A DNA stretch of 64,000 bases from Hyphococcus luteus (GTDB lineage Bacteria > Pseudomonadota > Alphaproteobacteria > Caulobacterales > Parvularculaceae). Shown one piece after another: positions 27,183-36,519 of the stretch; the stretch's first letter is position 1, and every line of letters begins with the position of its first letter. Position numbers and translations under genes: made by a program. The stretch is taken from contig NZ_PJCH01000010.1 in assembly GCF_002943565.1 (NCBI RefSeq), positions 124,001-188,000 of the forward strand, written 5' to 3'. The notes under the pieces are model-generated. The model saw only the letters and a program-made list of their open reading frames with translations. It ran no database searches and had not been told where the DNA came from.

Positions 27183-27791
27183 CTATTTTTGCGGAAGCCC
27201 CGCAAGTATGAGAGTCGAAATAGGCTCCGGAAGCGCGCCATGCAAGGCCTTAATGTAAGCCGTCATGACCATCACGATTGTGAGACTGTCCGTAATCTCG
27301 CCGGACATCACCATTTCTAAAAGGTCTTTAAAGAAAACCTGTTTTATTGTTAACGCCTCGGAGGGATCGGGCGCGGCTTCCCCTTCGCTCAAATCCCACG
27401 CCAGGTAACAGACGGCGCGTTCGTCCGTCACCGAATTCGAGATGTCGAATTCGCAAAGGCGTTCCCATTCGCGCGCGCGAAGCCCCGTCTCTTCTTCAAG
27501 CTCGCGCTTTGCGCTATCGAGCGGCGGGACATCGCGCTTGCCGCCGCCTTCGGGCAGCTCCCAGCTATATTTGTCGAGAGGAAAACGATGCTGGCCGACA
27601 AGCGTCGCCTTGCCTTCAGCGTCGATCGGCAAAACCCCGACGGCGAGGTTTTTGAAACGCACAACGCCATATTCGCCGGGCGTTCCGTCCGGGTGGATCA
27701 CCTTGTGATCGGCGAGGTTGATCCACGGATTGTCGAAAATCTCGCGCTCATCGGTGATGCGCCAGGGGCCGAGTGTTTTTCCCTTGCTCAT
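27183..27791 (-). CDS. Nudix hydrolase (ADP-ribose pyrophosphatase-like)
   Basis: About 202 residues from ATG 27791 (MSKGKTLGPW). The Nudix helix RELEEETGL is intact after WELPEGGGKRDVPPLDSAK, and the protein has the length and N-terminal strands of ADP-ribose/NADH-type pyrophosphatases. A longer upstream reading frame overlaps the cyclophilin gene and is not credible. The start overlaps the cyclophilin stop by ATGA. Its role may be clearance of nucleoside diphosphate derivatives. Confidence 0.87.
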   Translation of the reverse strand: MSKGKTLGPWRITDEREIFDNPWINLADHKVIHPDGTPGEYGVVRFKNLAVGVLPIDAEGKATLVGQHRFPLDKYSWELPEGGGKRDVPPLDSAKRELEEETGLRAREWERLCEFDISNSVTDERAVCYLAWDLSEGEAAPDPSEALTIKQVFFKDLLEMVMSGEITDSLTIVMVMTAYIKALHGALPEPISTLILAGLPQK

Positions 27792-28699
27792 TCGGCGGCG
27801 ATTTCGCGAACGGGAATCGTCAGCGCACAGACATCCACATGATCCGGGCGATAATAGAAAAAATCTTCCGGCCGGTTTCGCCGGGATTCGGCGTAGGCCG
27901 CGAAAGTGGCCGTATCCGTGCGCAGGATTTCGAGCGCGGGCCGCTTGTCTTCTGCAAGATCCGCAGCGACGCGCATGGAAAGAATGGTTTCGCTGACATC
28001 GTCTCCGGGCGTTTCGGCGCGCACGACCCGAGGCAAGGCCTGCAAATGCTCCATGCCGTCGACTACATGGCCGAAGACCGTGAGATTGCGGTCGAGATAA
28101 CGTTGCGGTTGCAGCGTGAAGTAAAACTCCGTGCCGCCCGTGTCTTTTTCGATGTCTCGGGCCATCGCCATGGCGCCGGTGCAATGGAGCGCCCAGATGG
28201 TTGTTCCGCCCGCATCGGCGCCCACGGGCTGACTGTCGATGAAGCCGACCTGCGCGGCGTAGCCGTCCGTGTCTTCAATGGGCGTGAATGTCATATCCGC
28301 CGTCAAAGGCTGGTCGAACATCGCTTCAAGCGTTTTTTTCGCCGTCTTGACCTCGCGTTGTTCGAAGACGTCGCCGCCTTGCGCCACAAAGCCGTCAATG
28401 ACGCGATAAAAGGAAAGCCCGTCGTAAAAGCCCTCTCGGGCGAGGGCTTTCATCTGCGCTGTATGATTTTGCGCGAGCGTCGACGAAAGCTCGACGACGA
28501 CGCGCCCGCGCTCCAGCTCGACCACCAGCATGTTTTCAGGGTCGATGGCGCGCCAATCTTCGGGCGCCGCTTCGGCGATGATTTCCGCAGGCGCGCGTTT
28601 TTGCGCGTCCGCTTCGGCGTCTTCCGCCGGCGCCGGCGTTTCGCCGCGCGTGCAGGCGGCGGCCAGCAAGACGCCGAGCATGAAAACAGAACAGCGCAT
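27788..28699 (-). CDS. Cyclophilin-type peptidyl-prolyl isomerase lipoprotein
   Basis: A 303-residue cyclophilin with lipobox LLAAAC near residue 16, so it is anchored in the periplasm. FYRVIDGFVAQGGDVFE and GAMAMARD are the cyclophilin core motifs, and EFYFTLQPQRYLDRNLTVFG matches the QFFI and NxHTVFG region with altered residues. The N-terminal 40 residues are Ala/Glu-rich linker. It lies 9 bp after queF and is joined to the Nudix gene by ATGA. Confidence 0.88.
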   Translation of the reverse strand: MRCSVFMLGVLLAAACTRGETPAPAEDAEADAQKRAPAEIIAEAAPEDWRAIDPENMLVVELERGRVVVELSSTLAQNHTAQMKALAREGFYDGLSFYRVIDGFVAQGGDVFEQREVKTAKKTLEAMFDQPLTADMTFTPIEDTDGYAAQVGFIDSQPVGADAGGTTIWALHCTGAMAMARDIEKDTGGTEFYFTLQPQRYLDRNLTVFGHVVDGMEHLQALPRVVRAETPGDDVSETILSMRVAADLAEDKRPALEILRTDTATFAAYAESRRNRPEDFFYYRPDHVDVCALTIPVREIAAE

Positions 28700-28708
28700 G
28701 ACGGCCTC

Positions 28709-29293
28709 CTATCCGCGTCCGCGATAGGGCGCGACGCCCGGATCGGGCAGCCATACGCCCTTTGGCGGTTCACCCGTCTGGTAAAACACATCGATGGGAA
28801 TGCCGCCGCGCGGATACCAGTAGCCGGCGATCCGGAGCCATTTCGGTTTCGCCGCGTCGATGATGCGCTTGGCGATATAGACCGTGCAGTCTTCGTGAAA
28901 GGCGCCGTGATTGCGGAATGAGGTCAGGAACAGTTTCAGGGATTTCGATTCGACGATGTGTTTCCCCGGAACATAGTCGATGACGAGATGAGCGAAATCC
29001 GGCTGTCCCGTCACCGGGCAGAGCGAGGTGAATTCCGGCGCGGTGAAGCGCGCCACGTAAGTCTCGCCGGCTTGAGGGTTCGGCGCGGTTTCAAGCATCG
29101 CCTCTTCCGGGCTCGCGGCCGGCGCGGCGGCGCTCCCAAGCTGGGTGAGGGGCGCGGCGCCCGCCGTCTTCACCTTGGACTTGCCGGATTTGCCGCTGTC
29201 GATGGCGCGGAGCGCCGAGAGGGCCGCAGCCTTGGGGGCGGCTTTCTTTCTGGCCGTGCTCTTGGCCTTTTTGGTCCGGGATCGTGTTGGCAT
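28709..29293 (-). CDS. queF: NADPH-dependent 7-cyano-7-deazaguanine reductase
   Basis: About 194 residues from ATG 29293, with an AAAGAGG ribosome site. It is the short (unimodal) QueF type: [15 protein letters not shown] has the catalytic Cys and Asp, and [20 protein letters not shown] is the QueF NADPH motif. It reduces preQ0 to preQ1, which Tgt inserts into tRNA. The first 60 residues are an unusual Lys/Ala/Ser-rich basic extension ([16 protein letters not shown]) not needed for the fold. It heads the long minus-strand run that also carries queA and tgt. Confidence 0.93.
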   Translation of the reverse strand: MPTRSRTKKAKSTARKKAAPKAAALSALRAIDSGKSGKSKVKTAGAAPLTQLGSAAAPAASPEEAMLETAPNPQAGETYVARFTAPEFTSLCPVTGQPDFAHLVIDYVPGKHIVESKSLKLFLTSFRNHGAFHEDCTVYIAKRIIDAAKPKWLRIAGYWYPRGGIPIDVFYQTGEPPKGVWLPDPGVAPYRGRG

Positions 29294-29499
29294 GGGAGAC
29301 CTCTTTTTCCCATCCATAGCGGCGCCCGCGCCGGGCCGCAAAGCCGCCCGCTAATCGGGGCCGTCCGCGGCGCGGGAACGGCGGATTTCGTCCTTCCGGC
29401 CATGGACAAGGCCGCTCCGCCGGACTATAAGCCGCGCTCCGCCGGACCGGCCCCTGCGCCCGCCGGCGGAATGAGGCGGGGTCCAGCTGCTCCGCCCGC

Positions 29500-29575
29500 G
29501 CCCAGGTAGCTCAGTTGGTAGAGCAGCGGATTGAAAATCCGCGTGTCGGTGGTTCAAATCCGCCCCTGGGCACCA
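29500..29575 (+). tRNA. tRNA-Phe (anticodon GAA)
   Basis: 76 nt with encoded CCA. The acceptor GCCCAGG pairs perfectly with CCTGGGC. The anticodon stem GCGGA/TCCGC carries loop TTGAAAA with GAA at 29533-29535. The T loop reads GGTTCAAATC. The integrase gene 243 bp downstream makes its 3' end the probable attachment site of the island. Confidence 0.97.
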
Positions 29576-29818
29576 TCACCAGTTTTTCCACACCTGCGGA
29601 TGTTTGCTGAAACTTTTTCGGCGGCTTCATAGCGTGCTGATTTTCTTCAGCTTTTCGCCCTTCTCCCAAACGTCCACAGGCCTGCGCAAACATGCGCAGC
29701 GATGGCCCTGTCGCGCCTCCGCTTGGTACAATTCTTGGCATTTCGCGGGGTCGATTGGGACCTTTGTACCAACCCGAATCTCACATCCGGAACCGAACCA
29801 AATCCGAAAGGGAATCCT

Positions 29819-31057
29819 ATGAAGCTGACAGACTTGGTATGTCGCAGCGCGATGCCCGGCCCGAAAGTGCGCAAGCTTTCAGACGGCGGCGGCCTGCAAT
29901 TATGGGTGCAGCCCGGCGGCTCGCGCCAGTGGCGCCTCGCCTACAAATTCGACGGAAAGCAAAAGGTGCTGGCCATCGGTCCCTATCCTATCGTCTCGCT
30001 CGCGCAGGCGCGTGAGGCGAGGGACGAGGCGAAGCGTCTGCTGTACGAAGGCGTCGATCCCAATATCCGAAAAAAGGAGCAGCAAAAGCCTGCCGAAACT
30101 TTCCGAAACATCGCCGCGGAGTATGTGGAGAAGATTACTCGGGAAGGCAGGGCCGAGCGGACGCTTTCCAAAAACAACTGGCTGCTTGGGATGGCGAACG
30201 ACACATTCGGCGATATGGAGATCAGGGAGATCGCCGCGCCGAAGATTCTTGAAGCCCTGCGGCAGGTTGAGGCCCGCGGCCATTATGAGTCCGCGCGGCG
30301 GATGCGGTCGACCATCGGCAGCGTCTTTCGTTACGCCATGGCGACAGCGAGGGCGGATGCGGACCCCACCATCGCCCTGCGGGATGCGCTTATTCGCCCG
30401 CAGCCCACCTCCCGAGCGGCGATTATCGACCCCGAAGCGGTCGGAGGCCTGCTTCGCGCTGTCGATGGTTTCGAAGGGCATTTCACGACTCGCGCCGGAC
30501 TTCAGCTCATGGCGCTTCTTTTTCCGCGCCCGGGTGAGCTGCGATTTGCGGAATGGTCTGAGTTTGATTTCGAGACGGCGATCTGGACCGTCCCTGCGTC
30601 CCGCATGAAGATGCGGCGGCCCCATAAGTCGCCCCTGCCGCGGCAGTCGATTGAAATCCTCGCCGAGCTTAGAGCACTGAACGGCGGGTCGCGGTTTGTG
30701 CTTCCGGGAATGCGGTCTTCAGATCGGCCCATGAGCGACAGCGCCATGAATGCCGCGCTGCGCCGGATGGGGTTCGCCAAGGACGAGATGACGCCGCATG
30801 GGTTTCGGGCGACGGCGGCGACGCTTCTGAATGAAACCGGAAAATGGCATCCGGACGCCGTTGAACGGCAGTTGGCCCATATCGACGAGAACGAAATCCG
30901 GCGCGCTTATACGCGCGGCGAATATTGGGACGAGCGCGTCCGGATGATGCAATGGTGGGCGGATTATCTGGATAAGTTGAAGGCGTCCGGGAAGAGAGAG
31001 CAAAACAAGGTGACTCTGGCGTCGCCGCGCCGGGACTTCATTCACATTGGCGAATAG
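29819..31057 (+). CDS. Tyrosine recombinase, P4-type integrase
   Basis: A 412-residue integrase from ATG 29819 (MKLTDLVCRS). It has the N-terminal DUF4102 arm-binding domain (GGGLQLWVQPGGSRQWRLAY) and the core-binding domain. In the catalytic domain LLFPRPGELRFAEW supplies the first Arg, TPHGFRATAATLL the HxxR, RQLAH the next His, and RRAYTRGEYW the Tyr. Such integrases insert at the 3' end of tRNA genes, and tRNA-Phe is directly upstream. It is followed by a toxin-antitoxin pair. Confidence 0.93.
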   Translation: MKLTDLVCRSAMPGPKVRKLSDGGGLQLWVQPGGSRQWRLAYKFDGKQKVLAIGPYPIVSLAQAREARDEAKRLLYEGVDPNIRKKEQQKPAETFRNIAAEYVEKITREGRAERTLSKNNWLLGMANDTFGDMEIREIAAPKILEALRQVEARGHYESARRMRSTIGSVFRYAMATARADADPTIALRDALIRPQPTSRAAIIDPEAVGGLLRAVDGFEGHFTTRAGLQLMALLFPRPGELRFAEWSEFDFETAIWTVPASRMKMRRPHKSPLPRQSIEILAELRALNGGSRFVLPGMRSSDRPMSDSAMNAALRRMGFAKDEMTPHGFRATAATLLNETGKWHPDAVERQLAHIDENEIRRAYTRGEYWDERVRMMQWWADYLDKLKASGKREQNKVTLASPRRDFIHIGE

Positions 31058-31120
31058 CGCATGGCGCGATGGGTTTGCGGGCGGGCTTTCAGGCGGCGCT
31101 AAATATGCCCTCTTGATTAA

Positions 31121-31140
31121 TAGTAACGTATAGGGTACTA
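31121..31140. promoter_or_regulatory. Possible toxin-antitoxin operator
   Basis: An imperfect dyad, TAGTA at 31121-31125 and TACTA at 31136-31140, in an AT-rich stretch ending five bases before the toxin ATG. Type II toxin-antitoxin operons are usually self-repressed at such dyads. This is inference from position and symmetry. Confidence 0.35.
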
Positions 31141-31144
31141 ATAA

Positions 31145-31468
31145 ATGGACGTCCTGGAATACCTAGATGAAGCTGGCGAAAGCCCGTTCGGCCGGTGGTT
31201 TGCGATTATCGACAGCCAAGCGGCCCTAAAGGTCCGGCGCTCCATCGCCCGCATGGAGCTGGGGAATTTCGGGGACTCCAAAGGCGTGGGCGGGGGCGTC
31301 CTTGAGTGTCGGATTAGTTATGGTCCCGGCTACCGGATCTATTACGGGCGTGATGGCGACAGTCTGGTGATCCTTCTCGCCGGTGGGACAAAGAAGCGCC
31401 AGCAGGCGGATATCGAAAGGGCGCAAGGCTACTGGGCGGATTACAAGGCCCGCAAAGGAACGAAGTGA
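31145..31468 (+). CDS. RelE/HigB-type toxin (Gp49-like)
   Basis: A 107-residue basic protein of the RelE/ParE superfamily. GNFGDSKGVGGGVLECRISY, GPGYRIYYGRDGDSLVILLA and GGTKKRQQADIERA are the typical strands and helix of the HigB/Gp49 killer-protein group, which are mRNA interferases or gyrase poisons. It precedes its antitoxin, the order seen in higBA systems, and overlaps it by one base (TGATG). It probably stabilises the integrated element. Confidence 0.85.
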   Translation: MDVLEYLDEAGESPFGRWFAIIDSQAALKVRRSIARMELGNFGDSKGVGGGVLECRISYGPGYRIYYGRDGDSLVILLAGGTKKRQQADIERAQGYWADYKARKGTK

Positions 31469-31782
31469 TGGCGCTGACGAAAGGCTTTAAAGAGACCGTT
31501 CAGGCGCGCGCGAAGCGCGATCCCGAGTTTCGTCGCGGGCTTCTGACGGAGGCCCTCGATTGTTTCCTCTCCGGCGAGCTGGACGAAGGAAAACTTCTTC
31601 TGCGCGATTACATCAATGCGACGGTGGGGTTCGAAGAACTTGGCAGAATGACCGACAAGACGCCGAAAAGTCTCATGCGCATGCTGAGTGTCGGCGGGAA
31701 CCCACGAGCCGACAATCTCTTCGCCATTATCGGCTGCCTTCAGGCGAAAGAGGGCGTGCATTTGAGCGTGATGGCGGAGTAG
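31468..31782 (+). CDS. Antitoxin, HigA-like DNA-binding protein
   Basis: About 104 residues starting at ATG 31468, which shares a base with the toxin stop; an in-frame GTG lies three bases earlier. LLRDYINATVGFEELGRMTD followed by TPKSLMRMLSVGGNPRADNL is the HTH of the putative addiction-module antitoxin family paired with Gp49-like toxins. It should neutralise the toxin and repress the promoter. Confidence 0.82.
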   Translation: MALTKGFKETVQARAKRDPEFRRGLLTEALDCFLSGELDEGKLLLRDYINATVGFEELGRMTDKTPKSLMRMLSVGGNPRADNLFAIIGCLQAKEGVHLSVMAE

Positions 31783-32054
31783 GGCCGCCAAGCGATGTTC
31801 TTGTAAACCTGAATGGAAACGCGGATAAAAAAGCCACGGATATCAGGTCAAATTGCCCTTAACCCGCAGTAGCAGAGTCTTAGACCCCATACGCCTTGGC
31901 TCCCTTTTATTGGCGGGAGCCGCCACCGCCCACAGCATTCCGCCGACCGGCGCAAAGGGGCTCACGCCAATCTCTTGTAGTGAAAAATAAGCCAGATTTT
32001 CTCTCTTAGGCCAGGGCGCGAATTCCAATCCAGCTCAATTGATGATGCTATTGT

Positions 32055-33674
32055 TCAAGTCGGCAAGCATGATCCATATTGATCGCGCAGCTTCTTCTTA
32101 TCTATCTTCCCTGTCGCTGTTAGCGGCACCTCTGCGAAGATAACGGCGTCCGGAAGCCACCATTTTGCAAAATGCGGCTCGATATGGTCCAGGACCTCCT
32201 GATCCGACAGGGCGGCTCTATTATGTGTTTCAACGACGAGAATTGGACGCTCTTCCCATTTTGGATGCTTCACGCCGACGACAGCGGCGATTCGAATGTC
32301 CGGGTGAGAGACGGCCGCATTCTCGATGTCGATGGAACTGATCCATTCGCCGCCGGATTTGATGACGTCTTTGCTGCGGTCAGTAATGCGCAGGAAGCCT
32401 TGCGAGTCGATCGTGGCGATGTCGCCGGTGTCGAACCATCCGTCTGAATCAAGCGCGGATTTCTCCGCCCGGTAATAGCGTTCAATCGTCCATGGGCCGC
32501 GAACAAGAAGCGCACCAGAGGTTTCGCCGTCATTCGGCAACGCCTTGCCATCGTCGTCGACGATCTTGAGTTCAATGCCGAATTGCAGACGGCCCTGACG
32601 GGTCCAGATGACGTCGTTCAACTCTTTTTCACCGCGCGCCGCCAGTTTGGGCGTTGGCGTCGCGACGACGCCGAGCGGGCTGGTTTCGGTCATGCCCCAG
32701 ATCTGGCGAACTGCGACGCCGTATTTGTCCTGGAAGGTTTCCGCCATGGCGCGGGGCACGGCCGATCCGCCGATGATGATGCGTTCCAGCGTTTCTGTGG
32801 TTTCGCCTGTACGTGCAAGATGGTCGAGATACATGGTCCATATGGTCGGCACGCCCCCGGAAAAGGTGACGCCTTCGTTTTTGATAAGCTCCTGAAGACT
32901 GGCGCCATCCATCTTTTCGCAAGGCAGCACGATCTTGCAGCCATTGATCGCGGCAGCGAAAGGAAGGCCCCAGGCTGTCGCGTGATAAAGCGAAGAGCAG
33001 GGCATGACGCAGTCAAATGCGGAAAAATTGAAAGCGCCGGGCAGGCCGGCGGCGAGGCCGTGCAGCACGACAGACCGGTGGCTGTAGAGAACGCCTTTGG
33101 GATCGCCGGTCGTTCCCGATGTGTAGCACAAGAACGCTCCGGCGTTTTCATCAAAGGCGGGCCAGACGATTTCCTCGTCCTGATCGGCGATAAGATCTTC
33201 GTATCTCGCCGCATTGAGTTCGCCGTTTACGGAGGAGGCGTCTTCCGACAGCACAATAAAAGTATCGATGGAGGAAAGCTGCGGCCTCAGGCGTTCGACC
33301 AGCGCGGCGAAAGACTTGTCAAACATCAAAATTCGGCTGCCCGCATGATTGATGGTGTAGGCGAGCTGTTGCTCTGAAAATCTGGGATTGGCCGTATGCA
33401 AAACGGCTCCAATGCCGGGAACGGCGTAAAATAACTCAAGATGCCGGTGCGTGTTCCAGGCAAGAGAGGTGACGCGTTCTCCGGGCGCTACTCCTTGCGT
33501 TTTGAGCATCTGTGCGCATTTCGCCGTGCGGCGGCGCAATCCGGCGTAGTCATAGCGATGCAAAGGTTCGTCTACGAGTCGGGAGACGATTTCCCTGTCG
33601 CCATGCGCGTTGGCCGCGTAGTCCAGAATGCCGCTGACCATCAGCGGCGAACGTTGCATGAGCCCGTCAAGCAC
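32055..33674 (-). CDS. AMP-dependent acyl-CoA synthetase
   Basis: A 539-residue ANL-family ligase. The P-loop is [20 protein letters not shown], the adenine motif is near [10 protein letters not shown], and [20 protein letters not shown] and [15 protein letters not shown] form the hinge and A8 motifs. [10 protein letters not shown] supplies the catalytic Lys. Length and motifs fit medium- or long-chain fatty-acid or aryl-acid CoA ligases. It begins at a GTG with GGGAAG upstream, 175 bp after the TonB receptor in the same direction. It probably activates the acid released in the island's pathway. Confidence 0.92.
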   Translation of the reverse strand: MLDGLMQRSPLMVSGILDYAANAHGDREIVSRLVDEPLHRYDYAGLRRRTAKCAQMLKTQGVAPGERVTSLAWNTHRHLELFYAVPGIGAVLHTANPRFSEQQLAYTINHAGSRILMFDKSFAALVERLRPQLSSIDTFIVLSEDASSVNGELNAARYEDLIADQDEEIVWPAFDENAGAFLCYTSGTTGDPKGVLYSHRSVVLHGLAAGLPGAFNFSAFDCVMPCSSLYHATAWGLPFAAAINGCKIVLPCEKMDGASLQELIKNEGVTFSGGVPTIWTMYLDHLARTGETTETLERIIIGGSAVPRAMAETFQDKYGVAVRQIWGMTETSPLGVVATPTPKLAARGEKELNDVIWTRQGRLQFGIELKIVDDDGKALPNDGETSGALLVRGPWTIERYYRAEKSALDSDGWFDTGDIATIDSQGFLRITDRSKDVIKSGGEWISSIDIENAAVSHPDIRIAAVVGVKHPKWEERPILVVETHNRAALSDQEVLDHIEPHFAKWWLPDAVIFAEVPLTATGKIDKKKLRDQYGSCLPT

Positions 33675-33849
33675 GGTTTCTTCCCAAATTTTTTTACATT
33701 TGCAGAGTGCTTAGTAGATCAGGCCATGCAGTTTACATAGCAAATCCGGTCGTCTTCCGGAAAATTGCACGCCGGCTTCTGCCGGGGTGAGGGAATGTGA
33801 GCGGAACGGGGGAGGAAGCGCTCCGCTCACATCTGGTCAATCCAGGCGC

Positions 33850-36099
33850 TTAAAACTGAACGGTTATCGTTCCGCCAAAAGTGCGCGGTGGATTGTAGTT
33901 TTCATAGCCGAAACCGAGGCTCGTCAGATTGACGCCTTGAACCTTATAAGCTTCGTCAAAGATGTTTTTGGCCCAGAGCGCGGCTTCCCAGCTTCCGTCC
34001 TCAGCGCCGACAGCGAGCCGGCCGTTCCATAACGTGAAACTGTCAGACGCGATTAGCGGATCGTTGAGCGCGTCCTTGAAGGTGGAGCCGGAATAGCGGC
34101 CATCGATCTGGATGATTCCGCGCAATCCGGGAGAGATCACGCGTTCATAACGCGCCAGGGTGTTGAAGGTGACGCTGGGCGCATTGGGGAATTCGTTGCC
34201 CTTCGGCGCCGGGCCGGAGAGGGCGACAAACTGGCCCAATTCAGAATTGAGAAGTCCGAGCCCGACCGTCAGCGTCAACCCTTCAATTGCCGGCGGCGCC
34301 AATGTCGCTTCGAGATCGGCGCCATACAGCGTCGCTTCATCAACGTTGCCGAGGCGTTGGAACGGGACTGCGCCCGACTGGTCGCGGATGAAGGTCTGGA
34401 TGTCGGAATAGTCGTAGTAAAACCCGCTCGCGGCCAGCCGCAGGGCGCCGTTCGCGGTCTGGTGCTTTACGCCGGCTTCATAAGAGACCAGGCTTTCCGG
34501 TTCGAAGGGCTGGAAGGAGCCGCTGTTTGTGGCGAAGCCGAAAAAGAAGCCGCCCGATTTCACGCCGCGCGAGGCGCTGACGTAAAGCAGCGTTGAAGGG
34601 AGGGGCTTCCAGTCGAGCCCGGCTTTCCAGGAGAGGTTCGTGTCTTCCGCTTTAAGGGCGTCCGCCGCAGCGAGCGTAATTTGAGGCGTCGGGCCTGGCG
34701 AGCAGGTGAGGCTGATCAGGCAACTCGTGCCGAACGGATTGTCGTCAAAGACGCGCGCCGTGTATTCTTTTTCCTCCCAGGTGAGCCGGAGGCCGCCGAT
34801 AACGGATAGCGTGTCGGTCAGCGCGTATTCGCCGTGGATAAAACCGGCGACTGAATCCGTCGTCTGGTCGCCAAAGCCGCTTGTGCGGGTTTGGAAGAGG
34901 ACGTCTGCATAGCCGGTGGATCCGACGACGATGTGATCGTGCGACCAGAAAGCGCCTACGAGCCAGTCAACGCTCTCATTGAGATTGCCGGCGAGCCTGA
35001 GTTCTTGCGAATATTGCCGGACGTCTGTGGTCGGCAGGAATTCAAGCGCCGTTAGCGGCGAGGCATCGAGATCGTTATAGGCTTCACGATAGTGATCGAT
35101 GAAGCCGGTGACGCTGGTCAGTTCCGCGCCGCCAAGGTCGAATACGCCGCGAAGCGTCGCGCCGATCTGTTTGGCGTCGTAAAACTGCCGATCCGACCAG
35201 TCGCCTGTGTAAGGGTCGCCGTCAGGATCGCTGTAGCCGAAAAAGTCTGTACAGGTTGGGTCGGTTTCATTTTCCGCAATGGCGGCGCACGCAAAACTCG
35301 GCGGGTTTGTATAGTCTACAGCGCCGAAAAACGCGCCCTGACCAAGTCCGGAATTGTTTGAGTAGCCTTCGACTTTCAACAGAATGTCCGCGCTGTCTCC
35401 CGGCATCCAGCGAAGTTGTGCGCGGCCGAGCGCGATGTTGCGTTCGCCGATATCGTCGTCGGCCGCGCGGTTGAAATAATAGCCCTCCCACTGGCGGATG
35501 ACCTTGGCGCCGAGGCGAATGGCGAGTTCTTCGTTGACCGGAATATTGGTCACGCCCTCGACTTCGAGCGTGTCGTAATTGCCATAGCTAGCGGACAGCC
35601 GGGTCAGGGGGGCGTCGAAATTCGGTTTCGCCGTGATGAAGTTGACGGCGCCCGCTGTTGAGTTGCGGCCGTAAAGCGTGCCTTGCGGGCCCTTCAGAAC
35701 TTCGATGCGCTCAAGGTCGAAAAAGTCGAAAGCAAGAAGCCCAAGCGAGGAGAGATAGACTTCATCGATGTAAACGCCGGCGCTCGGGTTGTTGGTGTTG
35801 CTGAAATCATTGAGTCCGACGCCGCGAATGGTGATCACCGGCAGGGTGCCGGGCGCCTGTTCGCGAATGTCGACATTCGGGACAAAAGTCGCGATGTCGC
35901 GCATTTCGAGGACGCGCGCGTCCTGAAGCGTTTGTCGGCTGATCGCAGTCACGGCCGCGCCGACGTCGAGAATGTTCTGCTCGCGCTTTTGGGCCGTTAC
36001 CACGATCACGTCGCCGGAAGTCGATTGTTGTGCTTGCGCGCCGGCGCTTGCTGTAAGCGCGGCGGCGCAGACGGAAGCCGTCAGGATAGTCTTGCGCAT
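33850..36099 (-). CDS. TonB-dependent outer-membrane receptor (first)
   Basis: A 749-residue receptor. After the signal peptide (cleavage near SAGAQA) come the TonB box region DVIVVTAQKREQN, the plug domain (TLPVITIRGVGLNDF, VLKGPQGTLYGRNSTAGAVN) and a 22-strand barrel ending in TFGGTITVQF. This Sphingomonad/Caulobacter-type receptor class imports bulky hydrophobic or aromatic substrates. It lies with the ligase gene in one unit, and an operator-like dyad is 84 bp upstream. The gene is divergent from the second receptor. Confidence 0.94.
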   Translation of the reverse strand: MRKTILTASVCAAALTASAGAQAQQSTSGDVIVVTAQKREQNILDVGAAVTAISRQTLQDARVLEMRDIATFVPNVDIREQAPGTLPVITIRGVGLNDFSNTNNPSAGVYIDEVYLSSLGLLAFDFFDLERIEVLKGPQGTLYGRNSTAGAVNFITAKPNFDAPLTRLSASYGNYDTLEVEGVTNIPVNEELAIRLGAKVIRQWEGYYFNRAADDDIGERNIALGRAQLRWMPGDSADILLKVEGYSNNSGLGQGAFFGAVDYTNPPSFACAAIAENETDPTCTDFFGYSDPDGDPYTGDWSDRQFYDAKQIGATLRGVFDLGGAELTSVTGFIDHYREAYNDLDASPLTALEFLPTTDVRQYSQELRLAGNLNESVDWLVGAFWSHDHIVVGSTGYADVLFQTRTSGFGDQTTDSVAGFIHGEYALTDTLSVIGGLRLTWEEKEYTARVFDDNPFGTSCLISLTCSPGPTPQITLAAADALKAEDTNLSWKAGLDWKPLPSTLLYVSASRGVKSGGFFFGFATNSGSFQPFEPESLVSYEAGVKHQTANGALRLAASGFYYDYSDIQTFIRDQSGAVPFQRLGNVDEATLYGADLEATLAPPAIEGLTLTVGLGLLNSELGQFVALSGPAPKGNEFPNAPSVTFNTLARYERVISPGLRGIIQIDGRYSGSTFKDALNDPLIASDSFTLWNGRLAVGAEDGSWEAALWAKNIFDEAYKVQGVNLTSLGFGYENYNPPRTFGGTITVQF

Positions 36100-36182
36100 G
36101 TTCCCTCCCTTGCGCCCGAATGTCGGGTTGCTGTCCGTCTGTTGCGCTTCTTGCCGGCGCGTGGACGGGCTGTTTTACAATA

Positions 36183-36197
36183 TGTCGATTATTGACT
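36183..36197. promoter_or_regulatory. Island operator site A
   Basis: TGTCGATTATTGACT, 13 of 15 matches to TGTCAATnATTGACA. It lies 84 bp upstream of the minus-strand TonB receptor. It is identical over the first 14 bases to site F in front of the MFS gene. Confidence 0.6.
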
Positions 36198-36420
36198 TAA
36201 TGTCTGATGAAAGGCAACTGTGAAAATCCACAGCGCCTGCGATTCCTTGGCTTGCCAGCCATTATGCGCTGGCGCCGGCGAGGCAAGGTCTGGCGCATTT
36301 TCCGAGTAATATGTGGAAAATAGGGGCGCCGCCGACGGCCCGCGGCGTCTTTTCAGTAGGGCGCTGGCGTGTCGCAGCGCTGAAAATTACGTGAGGAAAT
36401 CTCTCCGCTGTCTTTCTATT

Positions 36421-36435
36421 TGTGAATTATTGACA
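36421..36435. promoter_or_regulatory. Island operator site B
   Basis: TGTGAATTATTGACA, one mismatch to the dyad consensus TGTCAATnATTGACA. It lies 85 bp upstream of the plus-strand TonB receptor. Its TTGACA half could double as a -35 element. Confidence 0.6.
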
Positions 36436-36519
36436 TACTATCGTTTGCATAACAGTCATAATTGACGACGCGCGGGCGGCGAACGCGCGAACAGCGCCGG
36501 CGTGTAAGGGAGGCGGTAG

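Noticed and set aside
26107-27258. 383-codon plus-strand frame opposite cysE
   Set aside because: Shadow of cysE codon bias; no similarity to any family.
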